From positions 16,813 through 80,812 of the forward strand of contig NZ_RWKH01000025.1 of the NCBI RefSeq assembly GCF_003984625.1: a DNA stretch of 64,000 nt. Reading direction: 5' to 3'. This DNA is from Variovorax sp. DXTD-1. Its GTDB lineage: Bacteria; Pseudomonadota; Gammaproteobacteria; Burkholderiales; Burkholderiaceae_C. The position numbers and the translations under genes are program-made. The notes below the pieces were generated by a model. That model searched no databases, was not told where the DNA came from, and saw only the letters and a list, made by a program, of their open reading frames with translations. Numbering within the stretch: the first letter of the stretch is position 1; every line of letters begins with the position of its first letter. Below are positions 23,815-32,716 of the stretch, in pieces.

Positions 23815-24007
23815 GAATCGGCCCCCGAGGCTCTAGGCCTGTCTACGCCCCAAAACAACCCACGCATGCGCGGGCGAAAAAACTCAGAAGGAGTATTCAT
23901 TCCGTGGGGCGGGTTGGCAATCTCGCCTTAAGAGGTATGCCATTGCAGCCAGGCCGCGACGGCGGTGAAGATCGATGCGGCGAGGATGCAGGGAGTCCGC
24001 ATGGTGC

Positions 24008-26374
24008 TCAGGCTTCCATGGCGTCGAGCCAGCGCCGTTGCCGCCATGCCGGCGCGGCGACGGGAAACAACGGCGTTCCGGGTTGCAGCAGGCACAGGTG
24101 CTGGGCCGCCGCCGCGCGCTGGCGCTGGTGGCCGTGGCGCAGCACGCGCACGCAATGCGTCTCGTCCGGCGGCCGCCCCAGGAAATATCGGACCCCGGGC
24201 GTGAAGATATGGCCGTCCGCCTGCCACCAACGCGCGATCGCCTGGACGTCGGGCCACGGCAGATCGGCGTCTTCGTCTTCGGCGACCTTGTCGTCGTCCG
24301 GATCGTCCGTGAGTCCCCTGCTGCCGCGTCCGGCCGATGCGCCCGCACGCGAGGAGGCCTGCACCGAAAGGCCGGTGATCGTGCGCAGCGCCTCGCCCGC
24401 GATGCGCGCCGACGCGGGGTCGTCCAGCTGGCGCATCAGCCACGGCACGAGCTGCGCATCGCCCGCGGTACCGCAAGCCTCGATGAGACGGCGCAGTGCC
24501 GGGCGGCCCTCGGAGCCCTGGACGGCCTGCGTCATCTGCCCCAGCACATGGCGCACTCGCGGCAGATCTGCGGCACGCAGGAACAGCGCCAGCGCCTCGG
24601 GTGCCTCGGCCGTCGCGCCGCCCGCCATCTGTTCGAGCACATCGAGCGCCGGATGCGCTTCCCCCAGCATCAAGGCGGCGCACGCGGCGCGAAAACGCAC
24701 CTGCGTGCTCCCGTGAGCCAGGTTCTCGCGCACGCGATCGATGCAGTCCGCCACGCCGACCTCGCCCGCCAGCTGCAGCGCGCGGGCACGAACCGCATCG
24801 TCGCTGTCGTCCAGGAGCGCCCACAGCAAATCGCCGGGCGGCGTGCGGTGCAGGTGCATGGCGGCGGCGGCGAGGTAACGCGCCAGCGGTGCGCCCGCCG
24901 TCGCCATCTTCACCACGAGCCCCCGCAGGGCATTGCTGGACACCCAGCCGAATGCGTCCACCAGGCTCGCATCGCAAACGCCGTCCGCGACCTCGACGCC
25001 CGCGGCCGCCGCCAGCACCTCCCGCAGCTGCGTCGCGTCGCCCGATTCCACCGCCAGCACCGTGGGCGCGAACAGCCCGCCAGGCCCCGCATCCGCGGCG
25101 CACGCGATGCAGGCGCTCCAGCCCTCGGCATCGGTGGTGCGCAACAGCGCGATGTGCGCATCGATGCGCTCGTCGAAGCCCGCCAGTCGCGCGAGCGTCT
25201 CCCGCCCGCCGGCCAGGCGCGGGCGATGCTGCGCGAGCCATGCAAGCTCGTGCGGCAGTCGTTCGATCTGCCGAGCGACCACGGCGCGCGCCGACGCCGT
25301 CGCCACGCCGCCCGCGCGAACGAAGGCCCGGAATGGCGGCGTCCGCGCGCCGTCGGCGGGCCCGATCAGGCAGGCACCGCGCATTTCCCCTTCCGACGAC
25401 GACTCGCACACCGCGACCGCGCCCGGTGCGTAGCCCCAGTACATCCCATGCGCGCTGACGATCACCTGCAAGGGCAAGGTGGCGCACCCCACGTCGCCGG
25501 TGAATGCCGGCAGATGGATGCACGGCAGGCCGTCACGCCAGGCCCGGTACTGCCGTGCAAGCAGTGCCGTCGACTCCCATGCTCGGTAACGCTCGCCGTT
25601 GATGTCGGTGATGCGCCATTCGATCTGCGCCTCGGTTGCGCCGGCCACGTGCAGCGCCGCATCGATCGCGCGCTGCAGGCCTCTGCCCACCGAATAGCGG
25701 TCCGTGCGCAGGCTGTCGGGCTCCCGCGCCTGGGCCGCGCCCAGCACGCAGGCCATCGCGGGTTCGCGGAACGGTCCCGAGACGCGCCCCGTCAGGAAGA
25801 AGGCCGCCGCCTCGCCGGGAATCAGCCCGAAGGGGTTGGCTGCTTCGTGCAGGCGCCCGCTATCGTGCAGGCGATCGCGGTCCTCGTCGTTCAGCATCGA
25901 ATCGACGCCGCCGATCAGCGCCGCGTCGATCTCGTTGCGCGCCAGCAGTGCGTCGGCCGCCTCCAGGGCGCCCGCGCTCGAGGCGTGGCCTTCCAGCAGC
26001 ACGCGCGAGTGCGGTGAAGGCCGCAGGCCCAGGCTGCGCATCGCGCGCGCGATGAAGGCACGGCCGGTTCCGTCCTGCGTGACCGCGTGGTTGCGGAACG
26101 GCTCGGGCAAGGCCACGAACAACGCGCAGCGCGCCATGTCGCCGGCATAGACGCCCAGGCACTCGCGCACCGCGCGCAACAGCAGCTTGCGCAGCCAGGC
26201 TTCGTGCGACGGCTTCAGCTTGCCCGCGGCGGGGATGGGCGCCGCCAGCAGCGGTTCGCCGGTGTTGGGCAGCACGGCCTCGATGCCGCTCAGGCCGGCC
26301 CGGATGGCCGCGCAGGTCTGCGCAGCGTCCATGCCGACGGCCGTGACGCATCCGGTGGCGTAGATCAGTTGCAT
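24008..26374 (-). CDS. Ketoacyl-synthase-like domain fused to TIGR02270/HEAT domain
   Basis: 788 residues, one uninterrupted frame. Residues 1 to about 345 have the thiolase/KS layout (ATGCVTAVGMDAAQTCAAIR, VLLEGHASSAGALEAADALL, AALIGGVDSM, PGEAAAFFL, TDINGERYRAWES), but the expected nucleophile Cys is His130 and the second KS half is weak. Residues about 360-788 match TIGR02270-type helical repeats (LARLAGFDERIDAHIALLR, then HEAT-like repeats). The two are normally separate neighbouring T6SS genes; here they are fused. Function unknown: probably non-enzymatic, linked to VgrG cargo handling. 24 bases after the DUF2169 gene, last gene of that transcript. Confidence 0.8.
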   Translation of the reverse strand: MQLIYATGCVTAVGMDAAQTCAAIRAGLSGIEAVLPNTGEPLLAAPIPAAGKLKPSHEAWLRKLLLRAVRECLGVYAGDMARCALFVALPEPFRNHAVTQDGTGRAFIARAMRSLGLRPSPHSRVLLEGHASSAGALEAADALLARNEIDAALIGGVDSMLNDEDRDRLHDSGRLHEAANPFGLIPGEAAAFFLTGRVSGPFREPAMACVLGAAQAREPDSLRTDRYSVGRGLQRAIDAALHVAGATEAQIEWRITDINGERYRAWESTALLARQYRAWRDGLPCIHLPAFTGDVGCATLPLQVIVSAHGMYWGYAPGAVAVCESSSEGEMRGACLIGPADGARTPPFRAFVRAGGVATASARAVVARQIERLPHELAWLAQHRPRLAGGRETLARLAGFDERIDAHIALLRTTDAEGWSACIACAADAGPGGLFAPTVLAVESGDATQLREVLAAAAGVEVADGVCDASLVDAFGWVSSNALRGLVVKMATAGAPLARYLAAAAMHLHRTPPGDLLWALLDDSDDAVRARALQLAGEVGVADCIDRVRENLAHGSTQVRFRAACAALMLGEAHPALDVLEQMAGGATAEAPEALALFLRAADLPRVRHVLGQMTQAVQGSEGRPALRRLIEACGTAGDAQLVPWLMRQLDDPASARIAGEALRTITGLSVQASSRAGASAGRGSRGLTDDPDDDKVAEDEDADLPWPDVQAIARWWQADGHIFTPGVRYFLGRPPDETHCVRVLRHGHQRQRAAAAQHLCLLQPGTPLFPVAAPAWRQRRWLDAMEA

Positions 26375-26398
26375 GGCAGCCGACTTGTTTCAGCCGCC

Positions 26399-27478
26399 TC
26401 ACTCGGCGAGCGCCGGCGCGGCGCGGCCGACATAGCGCTTGCCACGGCGTTGCGCGCGCAGCCAGCCCGGCGAGGCATCGCCGATGACGATCTCACGCAC
26501 CAGCCCGAGTGAGCGCAGGCCGGTCAGGCAGTGCCGCGCCAGCACGGACACAGTGCGCGCCTCAGCATCCACATACACCGTGTCCACGCGCAGGCGGTGC
26601 TGCGCAATCCCGGTGGAATGCAGCACGGTGACGCCGATGTCGGGAGCCGGCATGCGAAATCCCCAGAGTCCCTCGGGCGTGAGATTGGCCAGTTGCACCT
26701 CTTCGTGCGCCATCGCGTGCGGCCACTGCTGGTCGAGCGGCGCGCATTGCGCGAATCGCGGATCGAGATCGAGCGGCGGCAAAGGCCAGCGGGAATCCGT
26801 CCAGGTCTTGTCGTAGGTCCCGGCGTGGTGGATGCGCGGCGTCCAGTTGGGCGCGATGGCGCCGAAGCCGGACACCGGGAACGCGGCGTCGGAGGCGTTC
26901 ATCCTTTGCCCGAAGGGTCCGATGTTGGGCAGGTCGGTGGTCACCGCCGGGTCCGACGAAGGCGCGCCGCGCCAGCCCACGCCCACGGGGTTCTCCGTGT
27001 GGCATGCGGTCACCGCGTCCGCGTCGTCGCTCACGCTGCCGCCGAATGCGCGCTCGTAGCGCAGCGGCATGGCCGTGAAGGGTTGCGGCGACGACACCCG
27101 GGTGCCCGTGAGCCCGACCCGCTGCCGGTCGCCCGTGACGGTGAGTACCTTGCGCCACGCGCCGACGCGCACGCCCGCGGCCATCTCCGTCACCGCCTCG
27201 CCATGCGGAGCGTGAGCGGTGGCGTTCACGATGAAGTCGACCGCGGGCTTCGCCACGCTCGCGGCACTGGCCCGCCGCAGCGACGAGCGGCCCGGCACGC
27301 CATTCGGCTCGTCGCCCAGCGGCGGCGGTGGCTGCACGGGCAAGGGGAAGGGCTCGCCGGTTTCGTCGACGCCGTAGGTCGCACACACGAGGATGCAGAA
27401 GAACAACTGCCCCTCGCGGTCCATCAGCAGCATGCACTGCTGCGCGAACGGCGTGAGGTTCAAGATTGTGGGCGTCAT
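26399..27478 (-). CDS. DUF2169 protein, T6SS effector chaperone/adaptor type
   Basis: 359 residues beginning TPTILNLTPFAQQCMLLMDR. Family features: FFCILVCATYGVDETG, PLRYERAFGGSVSDD, NPVGVGWRG, LPNIGPFGQRM..., ISAHPNWTPRIHHAGTYDKTWT-like segment (FGAIAPNWTPRIHHAGTYDK) and a C-terminal beta-rich part. DUF2169 proteins act as adaptors or chaperones linking VgrG/PAAR-like tips to effectors in characterised systems. It lies after the two immunity-like genes and before the KS-HEAT fusion on the minus strand. A second DUF2169, fused to pentapeptide repeats, is at 34448-37126. Confidence 0.88.
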   Translation of the reverse strand: MTPTILNLTPFAQQCMLLMDREGQLFFCILVCATYGVDETGEPFPLPVQPPPPLGDEPNGVPGRSSLRRASAASVAKPAVDFIVNATAHAPHGEAVTEMAAGVRVGAWRKVLTVTGDRQRVGLTGTRVSSPQPFTAMPLRYERAFGGSVSDDADAVTACHTENPVGVGWRGAPSSDPAVTTDLPNIGPFGQRMNASDAAFPVSGFGAIAPNWTPRIHHAGTYDKTWTDSRWPLPPLDLDPRFAQCAPLDQQWPHAMAHEEVQLANLTPEGLWGFRMPAPDIGVTVLHSTGIAQHRLRVDTVYVDAEARTVSVLARHCLTGLRSLGLVREIVIGDASPGWLRAQRRGKRYVGRAAPALAE

Positions 27479-27501
27479 GCGTGGGGCCTCGTCTCAGGGC
27501 T

Positions 27502-27996
27502 TCAGGTCCAGCGGCCGGCACCATCCAGCCCGACCGGCCAGTACGGCATGGCCGACAGCAGCTCGGCGGTGGCCATGTCTCCTTCGTCGACCACCCATTG
27601 CAGCAGGAAGGATTCGGGTCCGACCGGCGGCGCTTCCTTGGCATTGAGCTCGGCACAGGCGAGCCAGTACTTGCGGATGACCGCGACCGTGTTCGGGTCC
27701 GACACCGGCCCCGCCGGAAACTCGGCCCAGTTCGCGACCCGCGCCTGCTTGGCAGAACCCAGCTCCTCCTCCAGCGACTCGTTGCGGTAGGCCCACCACT
27801 CGATCGCCTCGTCGAGCACCTTCTTCAGTTCCTTGCGGTACTTGGCAAAGAGTGCACGGTGCGCGGCCGAGGCCTCGCCGCGCGCGGGCGACAGGTAGAC
27901 GACGGTCGCGCCGCTCAGCGCCAGGTCGCGCGGCGCAACGAGCAGCCTCGCGATCCCGTCGTTCATGCCTTCTTCCGTCATGTATTTGGGTGTCAT
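27502..27996 (-). CDS. Candidate immunity protein, copy 2 (paralogue of next gene)
   Basis: 164 residues from the ATG at 27996 (AAGGGA upstream). It is clearly homologous to the product of 28050-28529: both carry an [LK]xxxxxEWW/LAWW helix, then GPVS-[DH]-P followed by V[IF]RKY-x-LAC-xx-LN, and both end PxELL/PESFLLQ...PLGLD or PVGLDGAGRW. No signal peptide or TM segment, so it is cytoplasmic. Position directly downstream of a PAAR-like toxin and its paralogue suggests an immunity duplication. I do not recognise a named immunity family. Confidence 0.7.
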   Translation of the reverse strand: MTPKYMTEEGMNDGIARLLVAPRDLALSGATVVYLSPARGEASAAHRALFAKYRKELKKVLDEAIEWWAYRNESLEEELGSAKQARVANWAEFPAGPVSDPNTVAVIRKYWLACAELNAKEAPPVGPESFLLQWVVDEGDMATAELLSAMPYWPVGLDGAGRWT

Positions 27997-28049
27997 GGAA
28001 ATTCCCTTGGTTCGTCGTGAATACCTGTGCGAACGGCGCGCCGGCATCT

Positions 28050-28529
28050 TCAGATCCAGCGCTCTTTCTTGTCGAGACCCAGGGGCGTGAAGACGAAGTC
28101 CGCCATGAACTCCGCCAGGTCTTCCACCCGGTTCGGCAGCATCTCGATCAGCAGCTCGCGCGGTTCGACCGGCCCCTCCAACGTCTCGAGGTCGGCCTGC
28201 TCGTCCTCGTCGTCCACGTCCTCGCTGCCCCAGTCGGCCTCGTCGGATTCGTCGAGGTCGTCCTCGTCGCCGTCGTCGTCCTCGAACTCCTCCGCCGCGT
28301 CGTTGAGCTGCTGGCACGCCAGCGCATACTTGCGAAAGACCTCGATCACGAACGGATGCGACACCGGCCCGAGCGGCCAGCGCCGGTCGACAGCATCCTG
28401 CGCGGCCTCTGCATCGGCGCCGGCCTGCGTCTCACCCAGCAGCAGCGCCTGCCACCACGCCAGCGCGAGGGCCCTGGCCTGCCGCAACTCGACGACGTAG
28501 TCGTCGAACAATTCCTTGTAGTCGCTCAT
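28050..28529 (-). CDS. Candidate immunity protein, copy 1, with strongly acidic insert
   Basis: 159 residues. I chose the ATG at 28529 because AAGGAG sits 6 bases upstream of it, whereas an ATG at 28535 would be too close. It shares the GPVSHP...VFRKYALACQQLND core and the PLGLDKKERW tail with the 27502-27996 protein. It differs by an insert of about 35 residues that is nearly all Asp/Glu (about residues 76-115). An acidic patch would suit binding to the basic toxin encoded just upstream (28566-29327). Cytoplasmic. Immunity role inferred from position. Confidence 0.72.
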   Translation of the reverse strand: MSDYKELFDDYVVELRQARALALAWWQALLLGETQAGADAEAAQDAVDRRWPLGPVSHPFVIEVFRKYALACQQLNDAAEEFEDDDGDEDDLDESDEADWGSEDVDDEDEQADLETLEGPVEPRELLIEMLPNRVEDLAEFMADFVFTPLGLDKKERWI

Positions 28530-28565
28530 CGGCATCTCCTTCGGTCCGGTTGATTGATAGCCTGC

Positions 28566-29327
28566 TTACTTGATCTTTTTCAGGAAGGCGTTCACGCGCG
28601 CTGTTCCGTGCCTTCTGGACACCGTGCCGCCTTGCTTGCCAGAGCAGGGCCGGCAGTGGCCCTTGGACGTGGCCCCGGTCGACTTGGCCCATTCCTTGAA
28701 CTTGGCCACGGCGTTGCACCCGCCCAGATACCACGCGACGATCAGCGGTGGCTGATGGTCGGGCACGGTCGCGTTGCGCCACTTGCACTTCCAGCATTTC
28801 TTGCCCGCGATCTTCTTGCGCTGCGCTGCATTGGGCTTGCCTTCCTTGGGGCGCTTGTAGCGGTTCTTGCAGGGCTGGGTCCCATCCCAGCCATGAGCGT
28901 TCGACACGCGCACCAGCGCGGCGGGCTCGATGATTCCCACCGGCGGCGTCGCGCAGTTCTGCCCCATCGGATCGCCGTGGCGACACACGCCCTTGCCCTC
29001 GACCTTGACGGTGTGCGACCAGTTGGAGAAGACCGCCTTGCCCTTGGTCTTGTGCGTGACCACGTTGCCTCCCTGCGTGCCCGCCTCGTTGCCGGTGCTG
29101 GTGCTGACCTCCGACGCATCCTCGAGCGCGGTCGGCTCGCCGTCGATCAGCACCGAACTGCTGCCCTTGGACAGATCCGATGCGCTGCACACGTTCACGT
29201 ACGGCACGGGCACCGGGCCGCCCGGCGGGGGCGGGGGCGTCAGGCACACGTCGCCGGGCGCAATGCCCTTGCCGCCGCTTCCTTTGTGGAAAAGGCCCAT
29301 GCCTTCGGCGTAGACGGTCAGCGACAT
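28566..29327 (-). CDS. PAAR-like (DUF4150) protein with C-terminal putative nuclease toxin
   Basis: 253 residues from the ATG at 29327. Residues 1-145 are a DUF4150/PAAR-like tip domain (PGDVCLTPPPPPGGPVPVPY, then SSSVLIDGEPTALEDASEVS, GDPMGQNCATPPVGI). Residues about 150-253 are a Lys/Arg-rich extension with CxxC pairs at 178/181 and 225/228 and Asp190-His191 (VPDHQPPLIVAWYLGG), resembling a zinc-supported HNH/treble-clef nuclease. PAAR-type tips sharpen the VgrG spike and carry C-terminal toxins. Downstream come two paralogous candidate immunity genes; upstream a DUF6484 gene and vgrG. Nuclease activity is inferred from the motif only. Confidence 0.78.
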   Translation of the reverse strand: MSLTVYAEGMGLFHKGSGGKGIAPGDVCLTPPPPPGGPVPVPYVNVCSASDLSKGSSSVLIDGEPTALEDASEVSTSTGNEAGTQGGNVVTHKTKGKAVFSNWSHTVKVEGKGVCRHGDPMGQNCATPPVGIIEPAALVRVSNAHGWDGTQPCKNRYKRPKEGKPNAAQRKKIAGKKCWKCKWRNATVPDHQPPLIVAWYLGGCNAVAKFKEWAKSTGATSKGHCRPCSGKQGGTVSRRHGTARVNAFLKKIK

Positions 29328-29356
29328 CGCAGCATCACCGGTGGTCGGGCTGGCGC

Positions 29357-29824
29357 TCAGTTGAGCTCGATGGACCCGCCCTTGAGCGCGTTCACCCCGG
29401 TGGCGCGGGTCTGCACGAAATGCCCGTCGATCAGCACCTTGCCCGCCCGCGTGAGCGTGATGCTGGAACTGCCGCACCGCAGCACGATGCGCTCGCGCGC
29501 CGACAGCACCAGCCGGCCGTTGTCCGCCTGTGCATGCACCGCGTCCGACGGCCCTTCCTGCATCGGCAGCACGCGCCCCAAGATCAATGGCCGCTGCGGG
29601 TCGCCGCCGTCGAAGGCCACCACCACGTCGCGACCCACGTCCTCCTCGCCCAGATGCACCGTGGTGCGCGCGCACAGCGGCGAATCGTCGTCCGGCATGC
29701 GCACCCAGGGCCCCGCACCGGTCAGAGCGGCGAGGCGGGCCACCCGCACGCCCAGCCGCATTGCGCCAGGGTTGTCGCCGGTGGCGGGCATCAACCGCGC
29801 CAGCGCCTCATCGCGTCCGCTCAT
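29357..29824 (-). CDS. DUF6484-type T6SS accessory protein
   Basis: 155 residues; ATG at 29824 with a very strong AAGGAGGTGAC site. A short beta-rich domain: VRVARLAALTGAGPWVRMPD, CARTTVHLGEEDVGRDVVVA, FDGGDPQRPLILGRVLPMQE, then GSSSITLTRAGKVLIDGHFV. The GDPxRPLILG pattern resembles the gp5/VgrG OB-fold, so it may cap or extend the spike. Between vgrG and the DUF4150-toxin gene on the same strand, in the effector cassette. Confidence 0.75.
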   Translation of the reverse strand: MSGRDEALARLMPATGDNPGAMRLGVRVARLAALTGAGPWVRMPDDDSPLCARTTVHLGEEDVGRDVVVAFDGGDPQRPLILGRVLPMQEGPSDAVHAQADNGRLVLSARERIVLRCGSSSITLTRAGKVLIDGHFVQTRATGVNALKGGSIELN

Positions 29825-29834
29825 GTCACCTCCT

Positions 29835-32237
29835 TCAGTTGTGGGTGATCTTCGAACCCTTGACCACCACATTGCCCGAGGCCTTGACGTTCACCGCGCC
29901 GGAGCCCTCGATGAGGATGTCCTTGCCCTTGATCGTGATGGAGCCGTCCTTCTTCATCACGATGCTCGCGCTGCCCGTGGTCAGCGAGATCTCCTCGCCG
30001 GCATCGACCACGAACTTCTTGCCCACGCTGACCGTGTCGTCCTTGTCGATGCTGGACGAGCGGCCCGCGCCCACCGTCATCGAGGCATCGCTGCCCACGT
30101 TGATCGCGAACTTGGCACCGACCCTGATCGCGCGGTTCGCGCCGATGGACTCGGTCTGGTCGGTGCCGATGGTCACGTTCTGCGTGGCCCCCACGTTGAT
30201 CGTCTGGCTCGCCCCCACCGTCACCGCCTGCATCGCCCCCACCGTGACCTCCTGCGCCGCGCCGACGGTGATGGTCTCGTTGATCCCCACCGAATGCGTA
30301 CGCTGCAACGCCACCGTCGCCGTCTCGCTCGCGCCCACGGTGATCGACCGGTTCGATCCGATGGAAATCGTCTCGTTGCTCCCCACCGTCTCCGTGCGGT
30401 TCACTCCGATCGCGATGGTCTCGTTGTTGCCGACCTGCTCCGAGCGGTTCAGGCCGATGGCGATGGTCTCGTTGTTGTCGACCGTCTCGGTGCGGTCGTG
30501 CTTGACGTGCGTGGTCTCGTCGTGGTCCACGGTCTTGGTGCGGTCGTGGCCCACCCAGTGGGTCTCGTCGTTCTCGACCTCGATGTCCTGGTTCTTCTCG
30601 GCGTGCAGGTACACCTGCTCGGAACCTTTCTTGTCCTCGAAGCGGAACTCGTTGCAGTTCGAGGCGCTGCCCTTGGGCGTGGAGCGCGTGCGAAAGCCGC
30701 TCTGCGTGTGCGACCCGAACGGGATCGGCTGGTCGTCGTTGTAGACGCGGCCCACGATGATCGGCCGGTCGGGGTCGCCGTTCAGGAAATCGACGATCAC
30801 CTCCTGCCCGATGCGCGGAATGAAATACCCGCCCCAGCCCTTGCCCGCCCACGGCTGCGACACGCGCACCCAGCAAGTCGACTTCTCGTCGCTCTTGTCG
30901 TAGCGGTCCCAGTGGAAGTGCACCTTCACGCGGCCGAAGTCGTCGGCGTGGATCTCCTCGCCGGCCGGCCCCACCACGATGGCCGACTGCGGCCCGGGCA
31001 TGACGACACGCGGCGTGAGGCGCGGCGGACGGAACGGCACGTCGACCGGAATCGCGGTGATCAGGAAGGCGCTGGTGCCCTGCAGGTCGGTGCGCAGCGC
31101 GGGCGCGTCGGCGATCAGCGCCTCCATCGCGGGCCGCGCCTGGGCGTTCACGGCATCGTCGTCGAGCGCCTCGCGCAGCGCCTGCTCGACGGGCATCCTC
31201 GGCGTGGCATGGGGAATGCTCTCGTAGCCGGGGTGGCTCGCCGCGAAGGTGCAGGCCGCGATCACGTAGTCGCCATCCCGAGTGCCGTCGGGGTCGCCCT
31301 CGAAGGTGAAGCTGCGCCCCGCCGCCACGTCGGGCCAGGTGGTGAGCGCCCAGTGGCGCTGGCGGCGCGCAGCGATCTCTTCGCCGCGCAGCTTGCCCTT
31401 GTCGTCCGCATCCCCGCCCGTGAAGTAGCCGCCCGCGAACTCGAAGGCCTCGAATTCGGCCAGCTCGTGCTTGTCGGGCTGGCCGCCGGTGGCCTCCAGC
31501 TTCTTCTTGATGGCCTTGAAGTCGCTGTCGCACGAGGCGTAGGTGCCGGTGTCGAACTGGCGCGCGCTCACCCAGCGCGAGATCTCGTTGTGGCGCGCCT
31601 CGGTGGTGTCGCTGGCCACGTGGCGCAGCGTGCCTTCCACGGGCAGCTTGTCGTGCGCGATGTCGCTCGCGTCCGACAGGTGCATGGTGCCGGGCGCGTC
31701 GTGCGAATCGAACCAGTAGTAAATGCCTTCGTCCTCGAGCAGGCGCGAGAGGAACCGGTAGTCGCTTTCCTGGTGCTGCACGCAGTAGCGCCTGGGCGTG
31801 TGGGTGCCGATGACGTTACCGGCCTTGGTCTTCTTGAAGCGCTTGATCGGGCTGTCTTCAAAGACGGCGTCGAGCACCTCGAGCACCTTCTTGTCCTGCA
31901 GGATGCGCGAGTTGGTGCGCTTGGTGAGCAGCCAGAACCACGAGCGCAGGCCGATGCGGTATTCGAAGTGGCGCCCCACGTGGCCGGCGCGCTCGAAGCG
32001 CACGGCGTGGCCCTGGCAGTGGCGCTCGTGCGCGCCGCCGTCCTTGTCCTGGAATTCGATGACCACGTCGAACGCGCGCCCGAGGATGTCCTTGGCATCG
32101 AGCGCATGGTTCTTCGACAGCACAGTGAGTTCGTAGGTGGACGCGCGCGCGAGCGCTTCATGGCCCACGATGCGCCAGAACATCAGTTCGCCGTTGGCGG
32201 GCGAATCGCTTTCGATGCGGAATTCGTGATCGGCCAT
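29835..32237 (-). CDS. vgrG: T6SS spike protein VgrG (copy 1)
   Basis: 800 residues. N-terminal gp27-like part (MADHEFRIESDSPANGELMF; YELTVLSKNHALDAKDILGR; DYRFLSRLLEDEGIYYWF; HEISRW region), then the gp5 OB-fold (GEEIHADDFGRVKVHFHWDR; WVRVSQPWAGKGWGGYFIPR; VDFLNGDPDRPIIVGRVYN). The last 230 residues are an unusually regular beta-helix (NNETIAIG.., VGSNETISIG, VTVGAMQAVTVGA), ending in a DUF2345-like strand series without a separate toxin. It heads the effector cassette to its 3' side: DUF6484, DUF4150-toxin, two immunity candidates, DUF2169, KS-HEAT. The first ~600 codons are almost the same as in the VgrG at 37133-39502. Confidence 0.95.
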   Translation of the reverse strand: MADHEFRIESDSPANGELMFWRIVGHEALARASTYELTVLSKNHALDAKDILGRAFDVVIEFQDKDGGAHERHCQGHAVRFERAGHVGRHFEYRIGLRSWFWLLTKRTNSRILQDKKVLEVLDAVFEDSPIKRFKKTKAGNVIGTHTPRRYCVQHQESDYRFLSRLLEDEGIYYWFDSHDAPGTMHLSDASDIAHDKLPVEGTLRHVASDTTEARHNEISRWVSARQFDTGTYASCDSDFKAIKKKLEATGGQPDKHELAEFEAFEFAGGYFTGGDADDKGKLRGEEIAARRQRHWALTTWPDVAAGRSFTFEGDPDGTRDGDYVIAACTFAASHPGYESIPHATPRMPVEQALREALDDDAVNAQARPAMEALIADAPALRTDLQGTSAFLITAIPVDVPFRPPRLTPRVVMPGPQSAIVVGPAGEEIHADDFGRVKVHFHWDRYDKSDEKSTCWVRVSQPWAGKGWGGYFIPRIGQEVIVDFLNGDPDRPIIVGRVYNDDQPIPFGSHTQSGFRTRSTPKGSASNCNEFRFEDKKGSEQVYLHAEKNQDIEVENDETHWVGHDRTKTVDHDETTHVKHDRTETVDNNETIAIGLNRSEQVGNNETIAIGVNRTETVGSNETISIGSNRSITVGASETATVALQRTHSVGINETITVGAAQEVTVGAMQAVTVGASQTINVGATQNVTIGTDQTESIGANRAIRVGAKFAINVGSDASMTVGAGRSSSIDKDDTVSVGKKFVVDAGEEISLTTGSASIVMKKDGSITIKGKDILIEGSGAVNVKASGNVVVKGSKITHN

Positions 32238-32301
32238 GGCTTGGAACTCATGCTGATATTCGTGCCGTGGGATGCCCTGGCAATCGCTCCAAGCCGTTGC
32301 G

Positions 32302-32697
32302 TCAAGGCGCCAGCAACAGCACCTTCACCTGGCTCGGCACGATACGGCAGCCGGGGATATTGGTGCTGTTCTGCAGCGACACGCTGGTGAGCCGCGTTGC
32401 GGGCATACCCTTGACGATGACGGTGAATGCGGCGGTCAGATGGCGGCAGGGTCCCATCACCATGCCCGATGCAACGCCGGTCGCCAACCCGGCGTTATCG
32501 CCGTTCGACATCGGAATGGTCGTAGCCATGTTGTGCGCCGGCGTACCCCCGAAGAGCACGGTCGGCACGTTCGGTATCGCCGTCGGTCCCATCGCGATGT
32601 TCGGATACGGAAGCGGCACGGGACCTGCTGGGCTCGGCGTCAGGCATACATCGGGGAATGCGAAGTCCATTCCCATCATCTGGCTGTTGGCGAACAT
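32302..32697 (-). CDS. Stand-alone DUF4150 PAAR-like tip protein
   Basis: 131 residues; ATG with AAGGAG upstream. DUF4150 features: FPDVCLTPSPAGPVPLPYPN, GPTAIPNVPTVLFGGTPAHN, SNGDNAGLATGVASGMVMGP, then Cys/Pro-bearing strands (IPGCRIVPSQVKVLLL). It should bind the tip of the VgrG spike, like PAAR. It has no toxin extension. Last gene of the second tip cassette (vgrG, DUF2169-pentapeptide, pentapeptide, DUF3540), 64 bases before the first vgrG. Confidence 0.85.
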   Translation of the reverse strand: MFANSQMMGMDFAFPDVCLTPSPAGPVPLPYPNIAMGPTAIPNVPTVLFGGTPAHNMATTIPMSNGDNAGLATGVASGMVMGPCRHLTAAFTVIVKGMPATRLTSVSLQNSTNIPGCRIVPSQVKVLLLAP

Positions 32698-32716
32698 GTC
32701 TTTTCTCCTTCAGCCG

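Noticed and set aside
23928..24002. 24-codon minus-strand ORF just after the KS-HEAT gene
   Set aside because: Hydrophobic but too short, weak ribosome site, no lipobox; cannot be told from chance.
30060..30560. Regular ~30-bp periodic repeats that resemble a CRISPR array
   Set aside because: They keep frame within vgrG, code for beta-helix repeats (NNETIAIG type) and have variable units rather than identical repeats with unique spacers. The same is true of 37490-37720.
28554..32390. 1278-codon plus-strand open frame opposite the effector cassette and vgrG
   Set aside because: Arg/Val/His-rich with no recognisable domain; the minus strand encodes VgrG, DUF6484 and DUF4150.
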